The notes beneath the pieces were generated by a model, which did not search any database, was not told the DNA's origin, and saw nothing but the letters and a program-made list of their open reading frames with translations. This document shows, one piece after another, positions 12,043 through 22,604 of a stretch of DNA of 64,000 nt (within the stretch, counting starts at the first letter, position 1; every line of letters starts with the position of its first letter). Both the position numbers and the translations under genes were made by a program. Source of the stretch: Sabellastarte sp. h YS-2021. Taxonomy: Eukaryota; Annelida; Polychaeta; Sabellida; Sabellidae. Location: NCBI GenBank assembly GCA_964017235.1, contig OZ024933.1:61176255-61240254 (forward strand), given 5' to 3'.

Positions 12043-13793
12043 TCAGAATTGTAAATCCAAACTGAAGTATTGCATAGGAACAACGTCCCAAATATAGTTT
12101 TGTTTTAGATTTTCAAGTAAATGGCTATCTGCCTGTTTATCTGAGTACATTCTTGATAAGAGATCCGCCTCAATATTTTTACTGCCTTGAATATGTTCAA
12201 CTTGGATCCTTATATCATAGTGGGCACTTACAAGCCATATATTCCTAATACACGCAGCCAAACAAGGGTATTTGGTTTTGCTGGTTGTAACCACTGAACC
12301 ACCGCTTGGTTGTCACAGAAGATGTTTACTATTGAATGCTTCCAAAATTTTGCCCATAGTCTTAAAGCTATCAGAATGTTTATCATTTCAAGATGGACGA
12401 TTTTGAGGTCAAATCCAGGTATAGCCAGGATAGGGGAGCTATAAACCCTGTTGGACCAAATGCCTCCCAGACCTGTGAGGCAAGCATCCAGATGAAGGGT
12501 ATCTTGGTGGGGCAAGCTTAACTTGTGGAAGAATGTAATGCCATTAAAGTCTGGCAAAAATTTTTGAAACCATTTAATATCAAGGAAAAATTCAGGGGTG
12601 AGTTTTATTCTTTTCTTGCCAGCATTGGTTCTAAATAGGTAAAGGATCCTGTTTATAAAGATTCTGGCTGGGTGGACATATTTGTGGATGTATAGTAGCT
12701 TGCCTAAAAGAGACTGAAATTTGTGACGACTAGGGTATTTGAACTGGAGGGTGAGACAACATACCTGGTGGATTGTATATAATTTCTTCTGATCTATAGC
12801 GAGGGTGGAGTTGCCAATGTTAATGGAGATACCCAAGCATGTGAGCTCAGTAGTTGGTGGATCTACCTTATCTGGGTTTACTGATAGCCCTAGATCTGTA
12901 ATAAGGTCATAAAGTGCCTTAAAATATTGTTGCCCTTTTGATCTAGTGCAAACCCCCACAAAATCATCAATGTATGCGAAAATTTTGCAGGCCAAGTTAG
13001 CCATGATATGGACAATGGTGTCTGCCGCCATCTGGAAAGATCCGGATCCATGGATCCACCCAAACACGATTCCTAGATCCAGATAGAAGTCATTTCCCCA
13101 TTTAAGGCCAAATTTCAGAGCATCTCTGGGGTCTACCCTTAAGTTTCGGAATGCCCTTGAAATGTCAATCTTAAATATCACTGGATCTTCAGTAGCTAAA
13201 ATGGCTGTAACAATATCATCAATAGTTGAGAACAGAAGGGTAAATGATCTGTTGTCAAATGCTTTTTTATCAACATGGTCATTAAGAGAACTACCCTCGG
13301 GGTGCGAAAGATTCATTATAACCCTTCTTTTGCCATTGTCTTTTGGCCTGGTGAGCATGGGTGAACAATAAAACCTCGGATCAGGAATTTTTTGGAAGGG
13401 ACCAATCATAGCTCCAGCCTTACATTCTGTGTCGAGATACTGTTCAATTGATTGTGGGTATTGAAGGGCTGATGCATGGTTAATGACACTAGTGTCATTT
13501 AGTTCATCTGGATCCGATAATGAGAGGGGAAACCCAAATTTTAGATACTGAAATAAACATTGATCATGATAATCAGCCAGATATTTCTGCCAAACTTCTA
13601 GATTAAGATCAGATATTAAAGGTAGTCTGGCTGCAGCATAGTTAGGTTTGCCTGTTCGTTGTATTAATTTGGCGATAGCAACACATTGATTTATATCTGA
13701 AATTAAAACTGACTCCCTATCAGGGCTGATGAATGTGAACTCTGCTTTACCATGATTAAAAAAACCTTGACTTATCAGGGCAATTACTATCAA
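12043..13793 (-). pseudogene. DIRS-type reverse transcriptase-RNase H (one frameshift)
   Basis: A 521-residue minus-strand frame (13793-12228) carries RVIMNLSHPEGSSLND, FKIDISRAFRNLRVDP, the catalytic FAYIDDFVG box, and GLSVNPDKVDPPTTELTCLG. These are the reverse transcriptase palm blocks in the DIRS-specific form. RNase H follows: LHLDACLTGLGG, HLEMINILIALRLW and IFCDNQAVVQWL. The end of RNase H (NIEADLLSRM) lies in another frame at 12294-12043, so one frameshift near 12230-12290 breaks the protein. It overlaps the recombinase frame downstream, as usual in these elements. Confidence 0.9.
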
Positions 13794-13992
13794 TACTAAC
13801 TTTAGTAACTTCAGCCTGATAAGTGTTAGAGTCTACCTCTTGCATTCCTGATAACAAATCAGGATGAGTAACCCCTGGATTATTAAGTGAGAGAGACGTA
13901 AATGTGACGGTGTCGGGAAACGATGGTTCGACACAGTTGGCTTGACCAATAAGCGTATCCACAATGTTCTCCATATATGTTGTATAAGACAT
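13756..13992 (-). pseudogene. Short frame upstream of reverse transcriptase
   Basis: A 78-residue frame starts MSYTTYMENIVDTLIGQ and overlaps the start of the reverse transcriptase frame by about 38 bp in a different frame. It probably belongs to the same polyprotein, N-terminal to the reverse transcriptase. No domain was recognised. Confidence 0.45.
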
Positions 13993-14021
13993 GTTAAAAT
14001 AAGTTCTTGTCTGGTAATCTT

Positions 14022-14828
14022 TTAAGTAGTCTTGGTATGCATTTTTTGGAGAAAATTACTAGCAAATTCAACTAAGTACATGTCCATGGAGTGGGAGACC
14101 TGCAAAAACCCTTGAGGGACAGAGTTACATTTAAACAAGCTGTTTTCCCCTGCCCCCGTTGACAAGTAATACCAGCCCCATAGATCATCTTGCACTGATG
14201 CATGAATAAAGATAAGGGCTAATGTGTCAGTTACATACTCGTCTATTGCAGTAAAAATATCTACTTTATGTTTACATCCCCACTGCATTGATTCATGAGC
14301 AGTATGGCCCAAGGGGTTCCAAGCAGGGCTCCCATGCCTCCCCAGGCTACCTGTTAAATGATTATTGGCGTCTCGCACCCAAGTGGGAGCATCATTATTG
14401 CTTCCACTAAAATTATCAAAATTTTTGCTGTTTTTAAGCACTGTGTCTATGACAACATAGCATGGCATAGCAATTTGTTGAAATTCCTTATAACTGCTGA
14501 CATTTTGATAGTCATCATAATCTGTATTTACAAAACCACGATTCAGGCCATGATTATCTATAGGTGAATAACTAATTTTTGATGAACTTACCAAAGTGTT
14601 ATTAATCGCCAACGTAGTGTCAGATCCTGAATCGTGATTACATGGCAATGCAAAAGATATATTAATATGTTCACAATACATGTTAAAAGTATCACATTCA
14701 TCTATATCATTACAGTCAAATTTCTTCTTATCTGCATTGTCAAATGTCTTATTGATATCTATAAAAGTGTTAATTACCCTATCTACATGGGTGATAACTC
14801 CATTAACAGTGGCTTCAGGTGGCACCAC
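14022..14828 (-). pseudogene. Unknown protein between gag and RT of the Ngaro-like element
   Basis: This 268-codon open stretch is in the same frame as the gag zinc-finger part and is separated from it by one amber stop at 14837-14835. It is rich in Asp and Asn (for example KKFDCNDIDECDTFNMYCEH). Its C-terminal half has APTWVRDANNHLTGSLGRHG and WGCKHKVDIFTAIDEYV. I recognise neither the SGNH-hydrolase motifs of many Ngaro elements nor the methyltransferase motifs of DIRS1. It may be the C-terminal part of gag or a separate accessory protein. Confidence 0.5.
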
Positions 14829-14837
14829 GCATCCCTA

Positions 14838-15990
14838 TCTATCAATAGATTTGTCCTGTCCTCGTTTGAAGTTGCACTTAATTTCTTGGTGGTTCAAATT
14901 CCTCCCCTGGCGAGCACAGTATGAGCAAACATGCTTGTAATTGCCATGATTGGCATCATGTGAACACTGACCGTCGTTATAATATTTGCAGATTCTTTTC
15001 TGTTGTTGATGCTGAGGAAGGACTTGTGAGTTGACCAGTGAAATTTGGGATGAAGATAATCTGTTTATGGACCACTGCATTGAATCATGCCAAGAAAGTG
15101 TGCCCTGCTCGATTTCATGCATTGAGATGGCCCATGCTGATCTGACGGTTGCCCATGGAAGTGACACTGCATCCTTAAGTGATAAAATGACCTGAAGAAG
15201 TGCGTTTTTTGCAGTGGTTTGGTCCTGGATTTGTAAGATATTTGACAGCTGCCCAGCAGCCCATTCTGGGAGCGTCAGATCATCAAAAGCTACCTTCCTT
15301 CTACCATGGTAACCCTCATTAGCCCATCTACGCTCAGGGATAGCAGTAACAGTGTCAGTTGTATTGAATCTGCCAGATTTTCGTGAGGTGTTCTACCTTG
15401 AGTAGCTTTAACTTGTGATCTTCCTTCATATGACGCTAGAATACCATTCACTGCCTGCAAAATGATTGGGTTATGCCTTAGTGCGTCAAGTCCAGGAAGG
15501 ATAGCATTCCTGTGACTTGCACCGCCCACAGGGTCTTGCAAGGAAGTTCTAGATGTTCCTGCTATCGGATGGGTGATGTGCATCCCTGTACCGACTTGCC
15601 TCATATCAGTTGCTGTTGGGTTCAAGTCTGCCAAAGCGTCACCTCTTGTGTTGATGTGATGCCCCTGTGGGACGGTCGATTCGATGGAATGTGATTTCGA
15701 GCTTCTAGGGGTTGAACTAATGGAGTGGCCCTCTAGGTTGTCAACACGCTTTATAAGTTCTTGGTTCGAACTGTCAATTTTTTTCAGATATGCAAGAATT
15801 TCACCATTGGAACTTTGCTGTGAATCAGTGGAAATTACTTCATCAGCTAGGAAAGTAGTTACTGGCTTCTTTGGTACTTTGATATATGAACCAGTAAGAT
15901 CTGAATTGTCCACTGATGTCCTTGCCCGAGCCGACACTGTCACACGCTTTCTTGAGGCTGTTACTGGTGTTTTCTTCTTGTTTCCCGTTA
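14838..15990 (-). pseudogene. Gag-like protein with CCHC-like zinc finger
   Basis: The N-terminal part (about 15990-15290) is basic, then has a likely coiled-coil stretch (NGEILAYLKKIDSSNQELIK, then RVDNLEGH). After a frame change between 15290 and 15167 the second part contains WDSM-like sequence SWHDSMQWSI and a Cys/His cluster, CKYYNDGQCSHDANHGNY followed by CSYCARQGRN and a final NHQEIKC. Such a Cys/His cluster sits at the C-terminus of gag-like proteins in DIRS-order elements and is taken to bind RNA. A clear ATG start was not found. The frame change and amber stop mark it as a pseudogene. Confidence 0.7.
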
Positions 15991-16098
15991 TTATTTTCCA
16001 GTTAATACAACAATGTAAAAGTTTTGTTAAAACACTAAAAATATTATTATAAAATCCTCTTTAAATCCGTTACATAAAATCCTTGTGTTACATAAGAA

Positions 16099-16303
16099 AA
16101 AATACATGTGTTGACTTCAATAACATAGTCAAGAATGACCAAATATTGACCACATGTTGACCAGTGTGGGCTCCAATGAAGCGTGAATGCTGGTGATTGG
16201 CTTGATTGAAAATAAACAGGATAAACAGAGGAATAGAATACCTAGGTTCCTTAAGGTAGTGTCCAACTGCTTGGACAGGCCCCTCACATGGCCATGTTAC
16301 CTA
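16099..16303 (-). repeat. Split direct repeat A1 of the Ngaro-like element
   Basis: This 205-bp repeat appears identical to 10692-10896 and forms the 5' terminus of the minus-strand element. It abuts host intron at 16304. As the upstream repeat it may hold the element promoter. Confidence 0.9.
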
Positions 16304-16590
16304 TACTGGCTCATATCGTCATCATTGCCTTTGGACCCAAAACTCGTGTGACATTCAACACTTATTTATCCTTTTTGAAATTTATATTTTTTAAGTCTGC
16401 AGTTTAATGCCAGTTAATGTGTACAAAATACAGTTAATGTGACCTTTGTTGATTGTCCCTTATGTCTTCTTATTCAGTCAACAACGTGATTACCAGTATA
16501 GTGACACTATGGTACATTATAATAGTTGTACACTTATGAAAAACACATTTGCTTTGCTAAAAAAATTATTGATTCTATGGTTATCATTAG

Positions 16591-16725
16591 CATCTGAGAA
16601 ACCAGGTTCCTGCCGAAGACCTGTGCGATTTGGACCATGTGTGGATCGCTGTTCTGGTGATGATACTTGCCCAGGTATTCAGAAATGCTGCTCCAATGGA
16701 TGTGGCCATATGTGTATGAACCCAA
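16591..16725 (+). CDS. WAP-domain exon, copy 3 of 3
   Basis: A 135-nt exon lies between acceptor ATTAG (16586-16590) and donor GTAAGT (16726), phase 1 on both sides. It encodes [30 protein letters not shown] and MNP, keeping the eight WAP cysteines. The preceding intron carries the Ngaro-like element. An ATG at 16538 is in frame with this exon and would add a hydrophobic leader ([15 protein letters not shown]), so an alternative reading as a first exon is possible. The acceptor shared with the other copies makes the internal-exon reading more likely. No following exon was recognised. Confidence 0.82.
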
Positions 16726-16850
16726 GTAAGTATTTGATAAAGAAGAAAGGTGAACCTAAGGTCAGGGGTGCGAGAATAGGTTATCTACCTAGAAATATAT
16801 TGGTATGTCTGTAGTGAACATGCAGAAGACCTAGCTTTAAAATAATTCAT

Positions 16851-17111
16851 AACAATTGTATCTGTGGGAAGCAAATAGAAAGTTTTCCTTACCTATATAC
16901 TACAATATGCTAAACTACTGCTAAAAAGACTACTGCTGCTTATACTACTACTCTCATTGGAAATTGTTACATTTAAATGCTTCCTCTGGCATCATATACA
17001 GAAATGAAATAGGAATGGGTTACATTTCTCTTATATGAAGAATGAAGTATTTATCTTCGTACTATACACAGGTATGGAGTAGAAATAGGCAAAAGTGTTT
17101 ACTATTATTAG
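16851..17111. other. Unassigned intronic or intergenic DNA
   Basis: No gene, SINE or tandem array was recognised after homology with the other duplicated copies fades. Confidence 0.4.
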
Positions 17112-17290
17112 CGATCATCTGCTACTATAGCTTAGAGAGAAACACACTTGCCTAGGAGCACAGATGGCCACTTGTTTGAATCCCAGGTACAGATTCATAG
17201 TGGCTCCAATGACCACTTACAATGGTCCTATCCCCAGTAACAGGCCACAAACCATGAGGACGTTGATAAATTGAGACAATGAGACTCTGG
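17112..17290 (+). mobile_element. tRNA-derived SINE, second family
   Basis: A box A-like start (TATAGCTTAGAGAGAAACAC) and box B-like TTTGAATCCC precede a body with GTGGCTCCAATGACCACTTA, CCTATCCCCAGTAACAGGC and GAGGACGTTGATAAA. The same blocks occur at 51191-51360, so this is a dispersed family distinct from the one at 2984. No target duplication was resolved. Confidence 0.65.
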
Positions 17291-19040
17291 TTTTGGTTTG
17301 TGAATTTTAGTTACAACTTGACAACTTCTTGGACAGCCTGGTCAGCAGAATGCGGCCTATACAACTCCCACTTTAATTACCACAGTGGAATCAGAGGTAC
17401 AGTCAACTTCTAGTACCTTCTTCAAACCCACCAGTGTGGAAACAATACAGTCTAGTAACACGAAACTAGTCAACCCGGGAAGTCAAACAGACATCTGTAC
17501 TCTTCCAGCTATGAAAATGCCTGTCCACGTAAGCACCACTACCACACCTAAATTCTTCAAGGATAAGTGTCAACAGTTCCAGGTTGAAAAAATGGACATT
17601 AACACTTCTCCACACATCAAGATGGTCAATCACACCAAGATCTTACAAGGCTGAGACTCACCAGACATCAGCCCTCCCCTCACTCCTGATCTGGGTATAC
17701 CCAGTGAATATCAGGCACGAATCTGTGCATTGAACTTGCCAGATATTTTACCAGTGAATATTAAGCACGAATCTGTGCCTGGAAGTTACCTGAGGAAGAT
17801 TGCTACCAAGGACCCTCATACTCCATTACTGATGATGATCCTCTTCCACCCCACCTATCAGACACACAATTGAAGTGGGGACAAACCACCAAGCATCAGT
17901 GGCAACAAGAGTTTGGACTACTGAATTATCTAGAGAATATGTGTGCTAATATCAACCCCCCCCCCCCCCCCCCCCATCAACAGACTTTGATGGACTTTAA
18001 TCCACACTTATACTGATAAGTAATTAATTATCAATTAATTTCTTATATGACAATAACAATTGTCTATTCCAAATTTTAATCATCCAATTTGATAATTAAG
18101 CTAATACATTTTATATACCATTTAAGTATTGTTATATCGCTTATATCACTATCTGATCATTAAATGCACTATTAGTGGCAATTTTTGGAAAATAAGATTT
18201 TTTTCTTCATATACTTTATTTTAGGTTTGACACTTTAAAACCATCTTAATATAAAGTTAAAAGGGTGATTAATATGATATCTTGATTTCACCCAGTTATT
18301 TAATCAATAACACCTTTTAAATCAAGATTTTGTACAACTACCCCGAACTGCTAATTTGCCTTTTTTGCTGGAAAATCACGTCATTTTTCACATATTGCCA
18401 AATATCAACAAGGGCTAACACAAAATCTTCGAGCTAATATCAATTTTGACTTAATCAATTGATACATGAACTTCCAGTTGAAGTCTTTGGTATATACTGG
18501 TCACTAACTGGTTTGAGACATTTCTATCAAACATAGATGCGAGTCTGAGTATAGTACAATCACACACATCTAAGTGAGTTATAATAACCTGAAATTAGCG
18601 CGTTTGCATGTCTAGTACATCAACAACTGAACAATTGCTATCAAGTACCCAGAAGTCCAGACTAGCTATTGAGACAAATTAATGACTCAAGGTCCCAGTT
18701 GATATCTAACGGAGATAATAAGTTCTTGCCACCCACTATCCTACAGGACATAAATACCATAATCAAGACTGCCAAATCAATACTTAACACAGGAATAGTA
18801 TTGATTCAGTTAAAGTTGCTTTTATACTTTTATGTGCCTTCTCATGGAACATACTGACTTCTTAGATAAATAATCTAATTTTAAATCATTTTAATCCCAA
18901 TTTAACATAAAAAATTGAGATAATAGCTCTAATCCTCCCGATCCTCCATTTAGAGGCTCAATCCGGCGGATGATCAGTTCAAATTAGCGGATCATAGGGG
19001 ATAGGTATAATGCACCTTAGGACAAATGTGGGATGGATCT
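17291..19040. other. Unassigned DNA with a Ser/Thr-rich frame and a C run
   Basis: An 89-codon + strand frame (17385-17654) is Ser/Thr-rich and matches nothing I recognise. A near-repeat of GTGAATAT..GCACGAATCTGTGC occurs at about 17705 and 17755. An uninterrupted run of C lies at 17956-17975. From 18000 to about 18950 the DNA is AT-rich with no recognised feature. Part of this may be the 5' region of the Penelope-like element that follows. Confidence 0.4.
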
Positions 19041-19110
19041 TCAGCCTCTGATGAGAAAATTCAAATAATTTTCGAAATATTGCCAGCCATCTTGGTCAAT
19101 ATAGGGCAGG
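19041..19110 (+). ncRNA. Hammerhead ribozyme (type I) before a Penelope-like element
   Basis: The full catalytic core is present: CTGATGA at 19048-19054, a perfect 7-bp stem II (19055-19061 with 19067-19073, loop CAAAT), GAAA at 19074-19077, and stem III pairing TATTG (19078-19082) with CAATA (19097-19101). Its closing pair is A19077-T19102. The base before the predicted cleavage is A19103, and stem I pairs GCCT (19044-19047) with GGGC (19104-19107). Hammerhead motifs are known in Penelope-like retroelements, and this one lies about 60 bp upstream of such an element's coding remnant on the same strand. Cleavage is predicted between 19103 and 19104. Confidence 0.85.
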
Positions 19111-19170
19111 TTATCTGAGGGAATAACTACTTAGTTACTGACACCAGCACTTCTACTTACTTATTTATCT

Positions 19171-21590
19171 ATGGGTAATATGAGTGTCAGTGACACAGCT
19201 CTGTCTGCTGAATTTACTAACCTTGAGGTGAAAAGTGCAAGTACTTTCAACACATCCTTGAGTGGAACACCCATACCCACCACCACCAAGAGTAGTGAAA
19301 CAGTGTCACTACTTGATGATGTTGCCAATAGACTGAAAGATCCTGTGTCAAAGCAAGGTAAATGACTAAAAAGGAAGAGACTCCAGTCACCAGCGGCTTC
19401 GTCAGACAATTGAGGGGACTACCCAGTTGCCTCTAAACCCCTGTACCTAAAGGCCAAAACTCTGTACAGAAAGAAGCTCAATTTGGCTACCAACATCCAG
19501 TCAATCAAGAACAGTGTCAAGGTAGGCACATTCCCTGTACAGTGCAACTTTTGGAGCACCCCACCAGTCAGCACAGATGAAGACTTCAAGAAAAAGTAGG
19601 GGGCTCGGTGGTGTAGCGGTTAGAGTTCTTGCCTCCAACCTCTGAGGCCGCCAGTTTGAATCTCGGGCTGGGATCATAGCAGATAGGTAAATCACACTTC
19701 AGACCCCCATCCTTTACTTCCATTGTTCCACATTTTAAATGGTGGCAACTCCTAACATGAATCAGATTCTTGAACAAATCAAGGAGGAGGCTAATATAGC
19801 CTCTCTGGGGATTCTCCCCAAAGGGAAATCCATGGACAGTCTTATAGGTCACACAATCATCAACCTGTCTGACACCACTCTAACTGAGGCCCGGTTTCAG
19901 CCCTAGAGAAAGGATTAACTTTTTGTCCTACACCCCCCAAATTAGCAAAGTAGTAGATGAACATATTAAAGAATATGTTCCCAAAACTAAGTCTTACATC
20001 AGAGACACTCAGGATTTTAGCAATAAAATAATAGCCCGGGGACCTATTCCTGAAGGAGCCATTTTATGCACTTTAGATGTATCCTCCCTATACACCAATA
20101 TTCCCAACAATGAAGGAATATTAGCAGTAGCGGCTAAACTGAGACAGGACCCCACAAAGGGACCAATAGTTAATTTCATACTAGACTTACTTAAACTAGT
20201 ATTGCACAGTATGAACTTTACTTTCAACGGAGACCACTACCTACAAACAGGAAGCACGGCCGTGGGCACAGCCTTAGCCCCTAACTATGCTAACCTGTTT
20301 ATGGATAGATTTCAGACAAAGGCTTTGGATGGTTACCCACTCAAACCACTAACATGGAAACGCTTCATTGATGAAATTTTCATGATTTGGGCTCATGGAG
20401 AAGATTCTTTGATCAAATTCATAGAAAACTAAAACTTCTTACATGAAATCATTAAGTTCACACATGGAATGAGCTATACTCAAATTGACTTTCTAGACAA
20501 AACTGTCAAATTTACTCAGGGTAGGGGACTTATCACCACCCTGTATAACAAGCCCACAGCCACTCATCTGTATCTGGAACACTCATGAGCACATCCCAAT
20601 AGCATCCTAACCAAAGGACCCTATGGGCAATATCTCAGACTAAGGAGAATTTGTACACTAGATACTGACTTTGAGCTAAATGCCAAAAAACTTACTAGTT
20701 ATTAACTCAAAAGAGGTTATTCATTTCCCTCTCTGAAAAACACTATCGCAGAGCAAGGAAATTTAGCCAAGATGAATTGCTTGACACTGTCCCCCATCTA
20801 CAACAGATTTACCTGTCATGGTTACCCAATTTAACCCAAGGAATCCCAAAATAGGTTCTCTGGTCAAGGATAACTGGAACACACTAAAATCTTCAAAACC
20901 AACCACTAGTAGGTTATAGGAGATTACCAAAATCTCAAAGACATGCTTACAAGTAGCAGCATAGCCATATCCACCAGTACCAAAACCTCTGGTACCCCCT
21001 ACCTAGTTTTTACCTATTTGCACCAGATTGGGTAGATGCACCTACTGCCCCAAAATTGAGAAACTGGAAGAAATAACCAGTTTCCACACCAAGAAAATAT
21101 TTAAATTTCAGGCACTCCCACCCAAGCAAAAGATCACTTGTGAACTCTCTAATGCAATTTATATTATAAATTGCAACCGATGTGGTCTCCAATACACTGG
21201 AGAAAGCAAAAGGCCATTTTGAAACAGGATTTATGAACACTACAGCAGTGTTTAGAAATTCCAGCCTGAAAAGGCGACTCCAGTTTTGAGGCATTTCACA
21301 GAGAAAAATCATTCTGTGAAAAACACGGAATTCAGCATCTTACATTGGATGGGGGATCCAAGAGGCCCAAATGCAACCACCAGGCGCAACTATATTATAT
21401 TTGGGCATTCCCTACACTCCTCCCTGCAGGCATCAACTTGTTTGTATGAAGCTATGCCCTCTCATAGCACCCCTTACCCAGGTGCAACTTTCCCTTTATA
21501 TTCCCTTTATATTTTTAGTTACAAGATAGCTTGGGCTACTAGTGGAGTCAAGATGGGTCAGATAACACTTTCTGTCTTGTAGTAAATGAG
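19171..21590 (+). pseudogene. Decayed Penelope-like element (RT plus GIY-YIG)
   Basis: The longest intact frame (19923-20432) contains VDEHIKEYVPKTKSYIRDT, the reverse transcriptase block LCTLDVSSLYTNIPNNEGI, TGSTAVGTALAPNYANLFM, and FIDEIFMIW at the catalytic box, where the family norm is YIDDIFFIW. Further RT and thumb pieces continue with stops to about 20900. At 21028-21222 a Cys-rich link (GRCTYCP) leads into NAIYIINCNRCGLQYTGES, the GIY-YIG endonuclease core, and later HFTEKNHSV. The N-terminal part from 19171 is broken by a SINE at 19600. This is an endonuclease-bearing Penelope-like element of the Neptune/Poseidon/Penelope type, inactive through many stops. Confidence 0.88.
19600..19740 (+). 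mobile_element. tRNA-derived SINE head inside the Penelope-like element
   Basis: Box A-like TGGTGTAGCGG (about 19611) and box B-like AGTTTGAATCTC (about 19652) surround the CCTCTGAGG signature seen at 2984 and 29126. The copy interrupts the N-terminal coding remnant of the Penelope-like element, so it arrived later. The right end is approximate. Confidence 0.7.
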
Positions 21591-21899
21591 GTACTGAGTG
21601 TAGATATACAATAGGAAAACTTCCCGAATGACATATACAGAAAAAATATATCATGAATGAAGATGACAATATTATACAAGTGCGTAGCATGAGTATTATA
21701 TTGTTAATCTTCATGAGTGATATTCTTCATCAGTGCGGAAGGAGGACGAACAGACAGGCAAATGAGTTCTTACACATAAAACATCTGGAGTTTATTAAAA
21801 TATATTAAAATTGTAAGCACAACATCAAATATTTACAGACTGTTAGACTACCCTGCCAGTAGATAACCCATTTGTGCTCAGACTGAACCAGACGTACAG

Positions 21900-22263
21900 A
21901 GCCCCTAATAGGACATGGTAAAATAAAAATTGCACCATGTATTAAGTTGTGCACACAAGATGATCTCATGATAACGAGAAAATAAGTCGTGATTATGAGA
22001 TGATCTCATTATAATGAGATAATAAGTCGTGATAACAAGATCATCTCATGATATAAAGATGATCTGGTGATAATGAGATCATCTTGTGATATCAAGATCA
22101 TCTTGTGGTAACAAGATCATCTCGTTATCACAAGTTATTTTCTTGTGATAATGAAATAATCTCATTAGCACCACTTGTTTTCTTGATATCATAAGATCAT
22201 CTGGTGCACACAATTTAATACATTTTAATGCAATTTTTATTTTACCATGTCCTATTAGGGGCT
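21900..22263. mobile_element. MITE, 364 bp, made of repeated GATCATCT words
   Basis: About 35-bp terminal inverted repeats begin AGCCCCTAATAGGACATGG at 21900 and end as the complement at 22263. ACAG flanks both ends (21896-21899 and 22264-22267), a likely 4-bp target duplication. Between the TIRs the sequence is largely built from variants of AAGATGATCTCATGATAACG and its complement, so the transcript or single strand would fold on itself. No coding capacity. Confidence 0.8.
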
Positions 22264-22269
22264 ACAGAC

Positions 22270-22604
22270 GAATGTTTGTAGTGTAAAATACACAGTATTT
22301 CAGATTTGGACACGAATTTTGGTTGTCAGTGCGTCCATCAGGACGCGATTTTTATTTAGAAAATGTTTCAGCTTCAGAAACGAATTTCGGTTAGCAATGC
22401 AACTATTAGGATGCAATATATATGTAGAACCTAGCAAATACTTTAAAATAAGTATTGAAGGCCAGATCCCAGACTCTAATTGCATACGTGTGAATTGTTA
22501 TGATGTATAAATTTTTTATGTAGAAAATACTTCTGTTTCAGAAGTGAATTTCAGCTGGTAGTCCAATTACTAGGATGCATTATATATAGAAACTAGCAAA
22601 TACT
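22270..22604. repeat. Imperfect repeated segment
   Basis: Three related stretches share TTCAG...GAATTTYRG and a downstream AGGAYGCRAT word (about 22300-22360, 22370-22440 and 22530-22600), for example TTCAGAAACGAATTTCGGTT and TTCAGAAGTGAATTTCAGCT. The ends and family are unclear. Confidence 0.45.

Larger units (their letters stand above)
9310..16303 (-). mobile_element. Ngaro/PAT-like DIRS-order retrotransposon
   Basis: Read on the minus strand the order is repeat A1 (16303-16099), gag-like region, a protein of unknown role, reverse transcriptase/RNase H, tyrosine recombinase, repeat B1 (11050-10899), repeat A2 (10896-10692), a spacer, and repeat B2 (9461-9310). This A1...B1A2...B2 layout is the split direct repeat structure known from Ngaro and PAT groups of the DIRS order, which integrate by a tyrosine recombinase and leave little or no target duplication. 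Comparison with duplicated exon copies 1 and 2 fixes the insertion between 9309 and 16304. Several frameshifts inactivate the coding region. A LINE fragment is nested in the spacer. Confidence 0.88.
4560..16850 (+). repeat. Triplicated segment carrying one WAP exon per copy
   Basis: Three copies of an exon-bearing segment lie in tandem. Each opens with a conserved AGTTGCAGAATTCTTCCAA block (about 4604, 7790 and 9286) and carries a WAP exon. Copies 1 and 2 also share about 700 bp of downstream intron (AGTGTAC...GCAAAAGACC). Copy 1 (about 4560-7735) has gained a SINE, a MITE and a 950-bp repeat. Copy 2 (about 7735-9240) is the cleanest, about 1.5 kb. Copy 3 (from about 9240) is split by the retrotransposon at 9310-16303 and resumes at 16304. 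The arrangement fits unequal exchange duplicating a symmetric exon. Confidence 0.85.

Noticed and set aside
21700-21740. Minus-strand CTGATGA followed by GAAG, a possible second hammerhead for the Penelope-like element
   Set aside because: It lacks the GAAA box, stem II does not pair, and no stem III or stem I could be drawn.
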